Assembly (NCBI RefSeq): GCF_015500055.1
Contig: NZ_CP045493.1
Span: 40,118-104,117, forward strand
Source of the DNA: Mesorhizobium sp. NBSH29
GTDB taxonomy: Bacteria; Pseudomonadota; Alphaproteobacteria; Rhizobiales; Rhizobiaceae
DNA: 64,000 nucleotides
Reading direction: 5' to 3'
Below the pieces are notes generated by a model. The model saw only the letters and a program-made list of their open reading frames with translations. It made no database searches and had not been told where the DNA came from. The position numbers were made by a program, and so were the translations under genes. Positions 36,313-44,752 of this stretch are shown here, piece by piece (the stretch's first letter is position 1; every line of letters starts with the position of its first letter).

Positions 36313-36602
36313 AGGCTGTCGTTGCCCGTGCCGGTGTCGTTCATCCCCTCCAGCATCACGTCCCAGACCCCCGCCAGCGTCCAGCGCCGGAACTGGCGGT
36401 AAACCGAGTTCCATGTTCCGAAGTGGCTGTGAAGATCCCGCCAGGCCGTCCCCGTCCGGGCGATCCAGAACACCCCGTCCAGCACCCGCCGGTGATCACG
36501 AGGCCGACGACCCCGCCTCGGCCCCTTCTCGACTACGAACGGTTCGAAGAAGGCCCATTCCGCATCCGACATCAATCCACGAACCAAGGCTGTTCTCCGC
36601 AA
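36303..36602 (-). pseudogene. IS5-family transposase, N-terminal fragment
   Basis: Minus strand MSDAEWAFFEPFVVEKGPRR, then DGVFWIARTGTAWRDLHSHF and WNSVYRQFRRW. This is the N-terminal HTH region of an IS5-group transposase, different from the copy at 17050. The native start is probably ATG 36572. It stops at 36303 after a run-through into the truncated Cys-rich gene. No catalytic domain is present. Confidence 0.8.
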
Positions 36603-36613
36603 AGAACAGCCTT
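36586..36613. repeat. Perfect 11-bp hairpin at the IS5-type start
   Basis: AAGGCTGTTCT and AGAACAGCCTT with a 6-base loop, just upstream of ATG 36572 on the minus strand. It may be part of the IS terminus or fold over the translation start and limit transposase expression. Confidence 0.5.
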
Positions 36614-36781
36614 GAATCAGTGATCAGCCGATTTGGGAATCCACTTTGTCCACATCGCCTAAGGCTTGGCGCTATGGGGATGTATCCCGGAGCCGTGAGC
36701 AAGGTGGTCCTCTACAGGGCGATGACGATCCACCGGGATGCCAAGGGGAGGAATATCAGTTTCCCAGCTTGCATGATGCAA

Positions 36782-36812
36782 AGATATGTTATACGTAACG
36801 TATAACATATCT
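36782..36812. promoter_or_regulatory. Perfect 31-bp palindrome, probable GntR operator
   Basis: Arms AGATATGTTATACGT and its exact complement around a single central A. The core GTTATACGT-A-ACGTATAAC has the look of a GntR-family (FCD type) operator. It ends 12 bp before ATG 36825, overlapping the expected promoter or leader of the six-gene operon that encodes its own GntR regulator. Confidence 0.8.
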
Positions 36813-36824
36813 AGAGGGAGTAGC

Positions 36825-38231
36825 ATGAGGGCGGAGTTCAGGGGCAGCGCAGTTGAGGCGCTGGCATCCAATCTGGGTCCGGGCGTTGCGCTCACCGGCG
36901 CCGACGTACCCGATCGGAACCGCCAGGACTGGAGCTTCATGCCCGCAACCCGGCCGGCCGCCGTCTTTCGTCCTTCATCAACGCAAGAGGTCGCAGCAAT
37001 CCTCCGAGCCTGTCACGACGCCGGATTGGCCGTGACGCCTCAGGGCGGTCTGACCGGGCTTTGTGGTGGAGCATTGCCGCTCGATGGCGGAATCGCGTTA
37101 TCGCTGGAACGCATGGTCGGGATCGAGCAGATCGACCCGGATGGCATGACGATGACAGTCCTGGCCGGAACGCCACTTGAGGTCGTGCAGAAAGCGGCCG
37201 ATGAGGCCGGACTGTTCTTTGCCCTGGATCTGGGCGCACGCGGCTCGTGTCTCGTTGGGGGCAACCTGTCCACCAATGCGGGCGGCAACCGCGTGATCCG
37301 CTACGGCATGGCGCGCGACCTGGTCCTGGGGCTTGAGGTGGTTCTGCCGGATGGCACCGTGCTGCCGATGCTGAACCGGATGATCAAGAACAATGCCGGA
37401 TACGATCTCAAGCAGTTGTTTCTCGGTTCCGAGGGTACGCTCGGCGTCATCACCCGCGCCGTGCTGCGGCTGCACCCGAAGCCCGGCTGCGTCGCGGCGG
37501 CGCTGTGCGTGGTCACCGGCTACGACAAGGTGGTGGACCTGCTTGCCACCGCGCGCCGCAATCTCGGACCGTTCCTGTCGGCATTCGAGGTCATGTGGGC
37601 CGACTATTGGCATCAGGCGACCGTCCGCGTCCCCGGTGGCAAGGCCCCCGTCGCCATTGGTGATGGCACTCACGTTGTGCTGATCGAAATGCAGGGACTC
37701 GATGAGGACCTTGACGGAGCGCGCTTCGACGCGTGGCTTCAGCAGCAGTTCGAGGTAGGAGCCATCGAGGATGGCGCGGTAGCCCGCAGCCTGTCGGACC
37801 TGTCCGATTTCTGGGGCACGCGCGATGCGGCGGCCGAGTTCGCCAATCCCCAGGTGATCGGCCCGCACATCTCCTTCGACATAGGCCTGCCGATCCGGCG
37901 GATCGAAGAGTTCGTGACCCGCTCGAAGCCGGCGCTGCTCGACCGATTGGGATGTCATTCGGTGCATTACGGACATGTCGGCGACGGCAACATCCACATC
38001 GTTGCCTGGGTGCCGGGCGCAGCTCCGCAACCGCTGCCCACTGTCAGCGAGATCGTCTACGGCATCGTCCGCGACCTCGGCGGAACCGTTTCGGCCGAGC
38101 ACGGGATCGGACTGCTAAAGAAGCCCTACCTCAATCACACCCGCGATGAAGCGCAGGTCGACCTGATGCGTCGGCTCAAGCGCTGTCTCGATCCGCACGG
38201 GATTCTCAACCCGACGAAAATCTTCGACTAA
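36825..38231 (+). CDS. FAD-linked 2-hydroxyacid dehydrogenase (GlcD/D2HGDH type)
   Basis: 468 residues from ATG 36825 (GAGGGAG upstream). FAD_binding_4 domain: PQGGLTGLCGGALPLDGGI, then GGNLSTNAGGNRVIRYGMAR, NAGYDLKQLFLGSEGTLGVI. The C-terminal FAD-oxidase domain has HYGHVGDGNIHIVAW (metal/substrate His residues) and AEHGIGLLKKPYL. It oxidises a D-2-hydroxyacid (lactate, hydroxyglutarate or malate-like) to the 2-oxoacid, passing electrons to flavin and then to a carrier. First gene of the operon behind the palindrome. The substrate cannot be read from sequence; the transporter and lyase suggest a branched or tricarboxylic acid. Confidence 0.92.
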   Translation: MRAEFRGSAVEALASNLGPGVALTGADVPDRNRQDWSFMPATRPAAVFRPSSTQEVAAILRACHDAGLAVTPQGGLTGLCGGALPLDGGIALSLERMVGIEQIDPDGMTMTVLAGTPLEVVQKAADEAGLFFALDLGARGSCLVGGNLSTNAGGNRVIRYGMARDLVLGLEVVLPDGTVLPMLNRMIKNNAGYDLKQLFLGSEGTLGVITRAVLRLHPKPGCVAAALCVVTGYDKVVDLLATARRNLGPFLSAFEVMWADYWHQATVRVPGGKAPVAIGDGTHVVLIEMQGLDEDLDGARFDAWLQQQFEVGAIEDGAVARSLSDLSDFWGTRDAAAEFANPQVIGPHISFDIGLPIRRIEEFVTRSKPALLDRLGCHSVHYGHVGDGNIHIVAWVPGAAPQPLPTVSEIVYGIVRDLGGTVSAEHGIGLLKKPYLNHTRDEAQVDLMRRLKRCLDPHGILNPTKIFD

Positions 38232-38276
38232 ACCTGCACGGCATGTGCCGCGCGGGCCTAACCAAGGGAGGAAGAC

Positions 38277-39257
38277 ATGAAACTGAACCGACGGATGATC
38301 CTGTCGCTCGCCGCCGCGACGATGTTGGGCGCAACCCTGTCAGCCACGGCGCAGGACTGGCCGAACGGTCCGGTCACGCTGATCGTGCCGTGGAGCGCGG
38401 GGGGCGGAACCGATGCGACCGCGCGCATCATCGGCGGCTTGCTGGAAAAGGAACTGGGCGCCCCCGTTCCGGTCGTGAACCGGACAGGCGGATCCGGAGT
38501 TATCGGGCACTCGGCCATCGCAGAGGCTGCTCCGGACGGCCAGACGATCGGAGTGGCGACGCTGGAGATTGGGTCCATGCATACGCTGGGCCTGACTGAA
38601 CTGACCTACAAGGCCTATACGCCGATCGGGCTCTACAATTCGGATCCGGCCGCAATCTTCGTGCGAGCGGATGCGGCATATGGAGACATGAAGGCGTTAC
38701 TCGCGGCGCTGTCGGCGGCTCCTGACAGGGAGTTCAAGGCATCTGGATCCGCGCAAGGTGGCGTGAATCACCTGGCGCTCGCCGGAATGCTGCTCGCGGC
38801 AGGCCTGCCTGTGGAACGAGTTGCGTGGGTTCCGTCCGAAGGGGCAGCGCCGGGGTTGCAGGATCTGGCTGCTGGCGGCGTGCAGATTGCCACCGCTTCG
38901 CTGCCGGAGGCCGCGGCGCTGATGTCGGCTGGGCTGATCAAGCCGCTCGCCGTCTTTGGAAAGGCCCGGTTGGATGCCGCACCTGATCTGCCGACCTTCA
39001 CCGAGGCGACGGGTCATGATTTTGTGCTCGGCTCGTGGCGCGGCATTGTGGCGCCGGCCGGCATTCCCGCCGACGTCGCAGCCAAGCTTGGCGACGCGAT
39101 GACCAAGGTGGTGAATCACCCTGACTATTTGGCGTTCATGAAGGAGCGAGGTTACGCCACCCAGTGGACGGCCGGCCCCGATTTCGAAACTTTCATGGCA
39201 ACCTCCGACGCGGCGCTGGCGCAAAGCTTGAAGGCCGTTGGCCTGGCCAAGAAATAG
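38277..39257 (+). CDS. tctC: Tripartite tricarboxylate transporter binding protein (Bug/TctC)
   Basis: 326 residues with a Sec signal (MKLNRRMILSLAAATMLGAT, cleavage near ATAQD). The mature protein shows Bug-family marks: DWPNGPVTLIVPWSAGGGTD at the start, VVNRTGGSGVIGHSAIAEA, and KASGSAQGGVNHLALAGMLL. It binds a carboxylate in the periplasm and hands it to TctAB. GGGAGGAAG precedes the start, 45 bp after the dehydrogenase stop. The ligand is unknown; these proteins have broad carboxylate range. Confidence 0.93.
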   Translation: MKLNRRMILSLAAATMLGATLSATAQDWPNGPVTLIVPWSAGGGTDATARIIGGLLEKELGAPVPVVNRTGGSGVIGHSAIAEAAPDGQTIGVATLEIGSMHTLGLTELTYKAYTPIGLYNSDPAAIFVRADAAYGDMKALLAALSAAPDREFKASGSAQGGVNHLALAGMLLAAGLPVERVAWVPSEGAAPGLQDLAAGGVQIATASLPEAAALMSAGLIKPLAVFGKARLDAAPDLPTFTEATGHDFVLGSWRGIVAPAGIPADVAAKLGDAMTKVVNHPDYLAFMKERGYATQWTAGPDFETFMATSDAALAQSLKAVGLAKK

Positions 39258-39333
39258 GGCCCGGCAAACAATCAGGGGCATGGAGGGGATATCTCACCAT
39301 GCTCCGGCTCGTTCGAAGGAGGATCGAACCGCC

Positions 39334-39801
39334 ATGAAGCTTCATGACAGCCTGATCGGCGGGCTCCTGTTCGCCTTCGGTTTGTGGGTGCTGACCACGT
39401 CGCTCGGCTTCCCCCGCCTGTCGGGGCAGAGCATCGGGCCGGGAACATTTCCGAGCGTGCTGGGCAGCCTGTTCATGCTGGGCGGTGTTGCCCTGGCCGT
39501 CACTGGTCTGCGTTCGCGCACGAACACCTGGGTCGCGCTCGAGGACGGATGGCGGCATCCCGACCGCTTCGCGGCGGCACTGTTGGCAACAGCAGGAATT
39601 GTCATCTTCGCTCTGACCTTTGAAAAGGTGGGCTTTCCCTTGGGCGGTTTCTGCCTTGTGTCCGCGCTGTTCCTGCTGTGCGGCTACCGCAACCCAGCCT
39701 GGATGGTCGTCTCGGCGACCTTCGTGCTCGCGCTGCACCTGCTGATGACCCGCTTGCTCTACGTTCCTTTGCCGGCCGGGCTGTTGAAGGGGATCCTCTG
39801 A
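39334..39801 (+). CDS. tctB: Tripartite tricarboxylate transporter small subunit
   Basis: 155 residues from ATG 39334 (AAGGAGG 12 bases upstream), with four hydrophobic segments (about 5-24, 43-60, 82-105, 117-150). Typical TctB features: SIGPGTFPSVLGSLFMLGGV early and a Leu-rich C-terminus. The last base of its stop is the first base of the tctA start. Poorly conserved as a family but unambiguous between tctC and tctA. Confidence 0.88.
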   Translation: MKLHDSLIGGLLFAFGLWVLTTSLGFPRLSGQSIGPGTFPSVLGSLFMLGGVALAVTGLRSRTNTWVALEDGWRHPDRFAAALLATAGIVIFALTFEKVGFPLGGFCLVSALFLLCGYRNPAWMVVSATFVLALHLLMTRLLYVPLPAGLLKGIL

Positions 39802-41312
39802 TGGTTTTCCAGAACCTCGACGCGGCCCTTGCCCTCGTACTGACCTGGGACTTGCTGTTCGTCATGCTGTCCTGCGCCGTGTTCGGTCTGTTTGTGGGCG
39901 CGGTGCCAGGGCTTTCGGCAACCATGGCGACCGCGATGCTGGTGCCGCTGACCTTCTTCATGGACCCGGTTCCGGCCATCGCGGCCATCGTGACCACGGC
40001 TGCCATGGCGATCTTTGCCTCTGACATTCCAGCTGCACTGATTCGAATTCCGGGCACTGCCGCCTCGGCGGCCTATGTCGATGACCTCAACGCATTGACC
40101 CGGGCCGGCAAGGTTGGGCGAGCGCTCGGCATCTCCGTCACGGCCTCGGCCATCGGAGGTGTGTTCGGGTCGCTGGTGCTGATGTTCGCAGCGCCGCAAC
40201 TCGCGCTGGTCTCCTTGAACTTCACCTCGTTCGAATATTTCTGGCTGGCGCTTCTCGGCCTGTCGGCGGCAGTGATGCTGGGCTCGTCCTCGCTCCTCAA
40301 GAGCCTGATCGCGCTGGGGCTTGGACTGATGATTGCCAGCGTGGGCATGGACACGACTTCGGGGCTGCCGCGCTTCACCTTCGGCCTGACATCGCTGCTG
40401 GATGGGGTCGCCTTCGTACCCGCCCTGATCGGCATGTTCGCAATCCCGGAATTGATCCGCACCTTCGTCCACCGGGACACACTGCCGCCCGCGGCGCCGA
40501 TCGGCAATCCGTTCGCGCTCTTTCGCGGCCTGGGCGGCGTGCTGTGGCGGCGCAAGCTGAATCTGGCGCGCAGTTCGACCATCGGGACCATTATCGGCAT
40601 CCTGCCGGGCGCCGGCTCCGACATCGCCGCATGGATATCCTATGCCGTATCGAAGCGATTCTCGAAGTCCCCGCAGACCTATGGCTCAGGCAGCGAGGAA
40701 GGTCTGGTTGACGCTTGCGCGGCGAACAATTCCGCTCTGTCCGGCGCCTATGTGCCTGCGCTGGTCTTTGGAATTCCAGGCGACAGCATCACGGCGATCG
40801 TGATCGGCGTGCTCTACATCAAGGGCCTGAATCCGGGTCCCATGGTTTTCCTCACCAATGCGGACACGATCACGGCGATCTTCCTCGTCTTTCTCATCGC
40901 AAATCTGATGATCGTCCCGCTCGGGCTGCTGGCCATCGCCCTCGCTTCACAAGTGCTGCGCGTACCCAAGATGGCGCTCGCGCCGCTGATCCTGGCGTTT
41001 TGCATCGTCGGGTCCTATGCGATCAATGCCAGCGCTTCGGGCATTGTGATCATGGTTGTGCTCGGCCTTCTGGCATACCTGATGGAGGAGAACGGCTTTC
41101 CAGTCGCCCCAACGATCCTGGGGATCGTCATGGGTTTGCTGGTCGAGCGGAACCTGATCACCTCGCTGATCAAATCCGACGGGGCTTTCCTTGGCTTCGT
41201 CGAACGGCCGATCGCCGCGGGCCTCGCGGTTCTGGTGGCCGTTGTCTGGACCGTGCCGGCCTGGCTATGGTGGCGGGGACGGCGCGACAGGCCCAAGGAG
41301 ATGAGTACATGA
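39801..41312 (+). CDS. tctA: Tripartite tricarboxylate transporter large permease
   Basis: 503 residues, about a dozen membrane helices. Motifs: GAVPGLSATMATAMLVPLTF near the start, AALIRIPGTAASAAYVDD, GTIIGILPGAGSDIAAWISY and PALVFGIPGDSITAIVIGVL, the two PG-rich repeats of TctA. It translocates the carboxylate using an ion gradient. It overlaps tctB by one base and the GntR gene by four bases, so the four genes form one transcript. Confidence 0.95.
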   Translation: MVFQNLDAALALVLTWDLLFVMLSCAVFGLFVGAVPGLSATMATAMLVPLTFFMDPVPAIAAIVTTAAMAIFASDIPAALIRIPGTAASAAYVDDLNALTRAGKVGRALGISVTASAIGGVFGSLVLMFAAPQLALVSLNFTSFEYFWLALLGLSAAVMLGSSSLLKSLIALGLGLMIASVGMDTTSGLPRFTFGLTSLLDGVAFVPALIGMFAIPELIRTFVHRDTLPPAAPIGNPFALFRGLGGVLWRRKLNLARSSTIGTIIGILPGAGSDIAAWISYAVSKRFSKSPQTYGSGSEEGLVDACAANNSALSGAYVPALVFGIPGDSITAIVIGVLYIKGLNPGPMVFLTNADTITAIFLVFLIANLMIVPLGLLAIALASQVLRVPKMALAPLILAFCIVGSYAINASASGIVIMVVLGLLAYLMEENGFPVAPTILGIVMGLLVERNLITSLIKSDGAFLGFVERPIAAGLAVLVAVVWTVPAWLWWRGRRDRPKEMST

Positions 41313-42016
41313 TGGTCAGCAGGATCACGCCGCCACGGTCCCTGGCCGAAATCGCCGCCAGCCAGATCAGGGAAGCGATCGTGACCGGCGCCTTCAAACT
41401 CGGCGAGAACATCTCCGAGGACAGGCTCGTTGCGCAGATGGGCATTTCCCGAACGCCGATCCGTGATGCCATGGCGATCCTCTCGCGCGAGGGGCTCGTC
41501 ACGGTGCGACCCAAGCGGGGATCTTTCGTGTTCGAGACGTCGCTCGATGATCTGGCAGCGATCTGCGACTATCGCCAGATGCTCGAGGCGCAAGGCGCAC
41601 GCGCTGCGATGCGCCGTGACAGGGAAGGATATTTGGCCAGGCTGGACGCGGTGGTCACCCTGATGACGGAGGCCCTGGCGAGAAACAATGCCGTCGAATA
41701 TGGCCGGTTGGACACCGCCTTCCATCAGGCTGCCTTCGATCATTGCAGCAATTCCTACCTGCGCGATTCCTATTCGCTGGTAGACGGCCGCATCGCCGCG
41801 TTGCGCGCCAACATCACAGCTCCCTACGAGGCGCGGCGGGCCGAATCTATGGACGAGCACGGCAAAATGCTGGATCTGCTGGTCCGAGAAGATTTTGCCG
41901 CCTTCGACGCGGCGCTGACCATCCATGTGCAACGCACCGCCGATGTCTATCAGCGCGCATTGGCCGAAGGGCATCTTGGCCCGACGCATGACCCGGCAAG
42001 GAGAATCGCAACTTGA
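41309..42016 (+). CDS. GntR-family regulator with FCD domain
   Basis: 235 residues; ATG 41309 with AAGGAG 8 bases before. N-terminal winged HTH (SLAEIAASQIREAIVTGAF, then ISEDRLVAQMGISRTPIRDA). The C-terminal helical FCD domain has Asp/His ligands in YGRLDTAFHQAAFDHC, NSYLRDSYSL and DEHGKMLDLL, usual for metal-assisted carboxylate binding. It most likely represses this operon at the 31-bp palindrome 36782-36812 and releases with the transported acid or a product. Confidence 0.92.
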   Translation: MMVSRITPPRSLAEIAASQIREAIVTGAFKLGENISEDRLVAQMGISRTPIRDAMAILSREGLVTVRPKRGSFVFETSLDDLAAICDYRQMLEAQGARAAMRRDREGYLARLDAVVTLMTEALARNNAVEYGRLDTAFHQAAFDHCSNSYLRDSYSLVDGRIAALRANITAPYEARRAESMDEHGKMLDLLVREDFAAFDAALTIHVQRTADVYQRALAEGHLGPTHDPARRIAT

Positions 42017-42906
42017 ACACCGAACCCATGACGCCGCTGATGTCGGGCGCGGCCCGCTTGAGGGCCCTCCTCGCGACGGGAGACATCGTCGCGGCGCCTG
42101 GCGCGCCAGACGTGCTGACGGCACGTCTCGTGGAACGGGCAGGTTTCCCGGCCGTCTACATGACCGGGCTCGGAGCCACCGCGGCACGCTTGGGTCAGCC
42201 GGATCTTGGTCTGCTGACTCAGACCGAGATGGCCGACCATGCGCGCGCGATGGTGTGCGCCGTTCGGACCCCGGTGATCGCGGACGCCGATACCGGCTAT
42301 GGTGGGCCGTTGAACGTGCGGCGGACAGTCGCCGAATACACCCAGGCCGGGGTCGCGGCGTTCCATATCGAGGACCAGGAAAGCCCGAAGCGGTGCGGGC
42401 AGATGGCCGGGCTGCGGCTCGTGTCCCGACCCGAGGCCGAAATGCGCATCGCCGCCGCCGTAGCGGCGCGTCAGGCTTTCGGCTCGGACCTCGTCATCAT
42501 GGGCCGCACCGATGCGCTCCAGCCCGAGGGACTGGCAGCCGCGCTGGGCCGGGCGAAAAGCTACCTCGACCAGGGTGCCGATCTCGCCTTCGTCGATGGC
42601 GTTCGCACCCGGGCCGAGGTCGAGGGTATAGCCCGCGGGTTGGCGGGACCGAAGGTCGTCTCGCTCGTGGACGGCACCGACGCAGCCGCGCTGACACGCT
42701 TGGAACTGACCCAAATGGGGTTCTCCGTCGTGTTCTACGCGGTGACCACCCTGTTTGCCGCATGCACCGCGATCGAACAAGCGCTAGCGCATCTTTCCGA
42801 CACGGGGCGGGCAGAGGCGCTCACAGGTCAGATGAGCTATGCGAAGTTCAGCGAAATCGTTGACCTTGGCCGATTCCAAGCCTTTGCGCACGACCACGAG
42901 GCGTAG
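42013..42906 (+). CDS. Isocitrate lyase / PEP mutase family enzyme
   Basis: 297 residues from TTG 42013, which overlaps the GntR stop and has AAGGAG 8 bases upstream; ATG 42028 is the alternative. TIM-barrel features: GAPDVLTARLVERAGFPAVY, metal-binding DADTGYGGPLNVRRTV, FHIEDQESPKRCGQMAG (active loop, CGQ rather than the CGH of methylisocitrate lyases), and LVIMGRTDALQPEG. It cleaves or decarboxylates a 2-hydroxy/oxo dicarboxylate, for example dimethylmalate, methylisocitrate or oxaloacetate. As last gene of the operon it probably splits the imported acid, with the FAD dehydrogenase acting on substrate or product. Confidence 0.9.
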   Translation: MNTEPMTPLMSGAARLRALLATGDIVAAPGAPDVLTARLVERAGFPAVYMTGLGATAARLGQPDLGLLTQTEMADHARAMVCAVRTPVIADADTGYGGPLNVRRTVAEYTQAGVAAFHIEDQESPKRCGQMAGLRLVSRPEAEMRIAAAVAARQAFGSDLVIMGRTDALQPEGLAAALGRAKSYLDQGADLAFVDGVRTRAEVEGIARGLAGPKVVSLVDGTDAAALTRLELTQMGFSVVFYAVTTLFAACTAIEQALAHLSDTGRAEALTGQMSYAKFSEIVDLGRFQAFAHDHEA

Positions 42907-43121
42907 ACATCGTGGGAGTTGCTGCTTGAGAGTTGTCGCAGCCTCTATGCACTCGACCGCGTCTCCCACAGGTCGGCGCTGACACGCTTCCTGCACGAGG
43001 CGGCCGGAGAAGTCATGAACGAAAAGCTGACTTCCTTCTGCGGCTTGAGAATTTGCCCGGACAAACTGAAAACTGTTTGTCGAGCAATATTTCGATCCTC
43101 AGCCGGTCGGCACGCGGGTTC
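42907..43121. other. Gene-free gap between catabolic operon and defence island
   Basis: 215 bp; short frames only, none convincing. Possible operon terminator and island border. Confidence 0.4.
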
Positions 43122-44648
43122 TCATGAGTCCCGATAGGTCCAGTCGGTAATCTCTGCCACCCGGCGAAAGATGCCGTCAACGCCCCCGCTCGTGGGATCA
43201 GCGCGCGTGAGCCAATCCTCGGCCCACGCGATCCATTCTCCGAGACTCCGCCCGTCGATTTCGTCGGAAGGGTCAACATCCATCGAGCGCAGCGCCGCGA
43301 CGAAATCGCGGACAGCTGCAAGCTCGTGCCAGTCCTGCGCCATCTCCTTGAAGCCTCGCCAACGGTTGGCGTCGCGTTTGCGTCTGCGCTGCTCTTCGTA
43401 TCGGCGCTGCTCCGCCAGTTGACGTTCGCGCTCGGCGGCCTCCCGCTCTTTTCGCAGCTGAACCAGCAACGGTCCTGCTGCTACAAAGGTAGCGAGGATG
43501 TCAGGCAACATAGCCTCCATTGCCTGTTTGTCGGTCTCCAGCCATTGGCGCGGCAGGCCGTTTGGCCATTGCCACGTCTTGATCTCGAAGACGAGACGGC
43601 CGGTCGGGACCAACTCTTGCTTCCAACCCTTGTCGTCGTGCGAACGCCATCGCTTCTCATCCGCTGTCAGCGGCCGTCGCTCCTGCTTCTGCTTTTCGCG
43701 GACCTGAAATTCGACCTTCTCACCCGAGATTTCCGCGAACAGTTCGCGCCGCTCTCCCTGCTTGATTTTGCCGCCCTGACGCTCGATCGCCTTGAACAGA
43801 GCGTCGAGAATGCGGTGCTTCCGATGCTCCGCTTGCGTGAATTCACCAGGATCGTACAGTTTGCGAGTCCATGGATCTCGCTCCCGGCGCGCTTGCCGCT
43901 TCTTCTCTTCATGCTCGGCGAGCCAGGATGCGACGACCGCATGCGGCCTGAGAAGACGCTCTTGGACAAGGATGCTTGACTCGTTGGCGCGTGCCTTGTC
44001 GACCTGCTGCTTGACCTCTTGGGGCAATTCGATTGGGGGCGGCGGTAACGGTGTCGGACGGATGGTGATCGAGCGCGAGCGATCGGATTTCGACATAGGA
44101 GACGCTTTCGGCGCCTTGCCCACCGCATGCTTCGCCCAGTAGCCGCGCGGCGGATACGGAATGTCCTCCCGATGGCAAATCTTGGCGAGGCCATTGCCGC
44201 TGATGCCGTACTGTTCGGCAAGTCGCGCCATCGGGGTGGCCCAAACTGCGCTGTACAGCTCCTCACGCGTCATCATCGTCGGCCGTGTCGGAGGCGGTTT
44301 CAATGCCACCGTAGGTGTTTCAGAGAGCATCACCGGGACATTAGGCTCGGGTATCGAGTCCAACCTTGGCGCCGCAATTACTTTAGGCCGGCGCCCTACA
44401 CCACGCGCCTCGGTATCCAGAAGCAGGGGCTCCGCGCATCCTGCCGGTGCTGGCGGTAAGGCCATTTGCGCAACAGGCTTCCCAAACTCTTTTCGCATCC
44501 AATAGCCGGAAGGCGGTGTCGGGATATCTGCGCGACGCGGCAGAGCACCTAGGATCCCAGGCGTCGTACCCAGTTCTGAAACGAGGTGAGAAATAGGCTT
44601 GGACCAAACTTGGTCATACAGTTCTTTGCGAGTGAAACGGTGTTCCAT
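43122..44648 (-). CDS. Uncharacterised protein with two N-terminal HTH-like repeats
   Basis: 508 residues. Residues about 6-55 (RKELYDQVWSKPISHLVSEL and PTPPSGYWMRKEFGKP) and about 127-180 (REELYSAVWATPMARLAEQY, GISGNGLAKICHREDIPYPP, RGYWAKHAVGK) are copies of one module: L-Y-x2-V-W, a helix-turn-helix-like YGISGNGL, then IPxPPxGYW. A Pro-rich linker separates them. The rest is highly charged and helical (a Glu/Arg coiled coil about 400-430) and ends in a Trp-rich segment. Likely DNA binding through the paired modules. It lies next to an AbiE pair on the same strand. I cannot assign a function. Confidence 0.75.
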   Translation of the reverse strand: MEHRFTRKELYDQVWSKPISHLVSELGTTPGILGALPRRADIPTPPSGYWMRKEFGKPVAQMALPPAPAGCAEPLLLDTEARGVGRRPKVIAAPRLDSIPEPNVPVMLSETPTVALKPPPTRPTMMTREELYSAVWATPMARLAEQYGISGNGLAKICHREDIPYPPRGYWAKHAVGKAPKASPMSKSDRSRSITIRPTPLPPPPIELPQEVKQQVDKARANESSILVQERLLRPHAVVASWLAEHEEKKRQARRERDPWTRKLYDPGEFTQAEHRKHRILDALFKAIERQGGKIKQGERRELFAEISGEKVEFQVREKQKQERRPLTADEKRWRSHDDKGWKQELVPTGRLVFEIKTWQWPNGLPRQWLETDKQAMEAMLPDILATFVAAGPLLVQLRKEREAAERERQLAEQRRYEEQRRRKRDANRWRGFKEMAQDWHELAAVRDFVAALRSMDVDPSDEIDGRSLGEWIAWAEDWLTRADPTSGGVDGIFRRVAEITDWTYRDS

Positions 44649-44752
44649 GAAATAGGGCTAGACCTTCCCGTTGGCCTTCGGCTTGATGGATGTGTCGGCA
44701 TCAGACGGTCTCCAGAGTCGTCGTGAAAAATCGTCAATCCGCCAGCGGGGGA

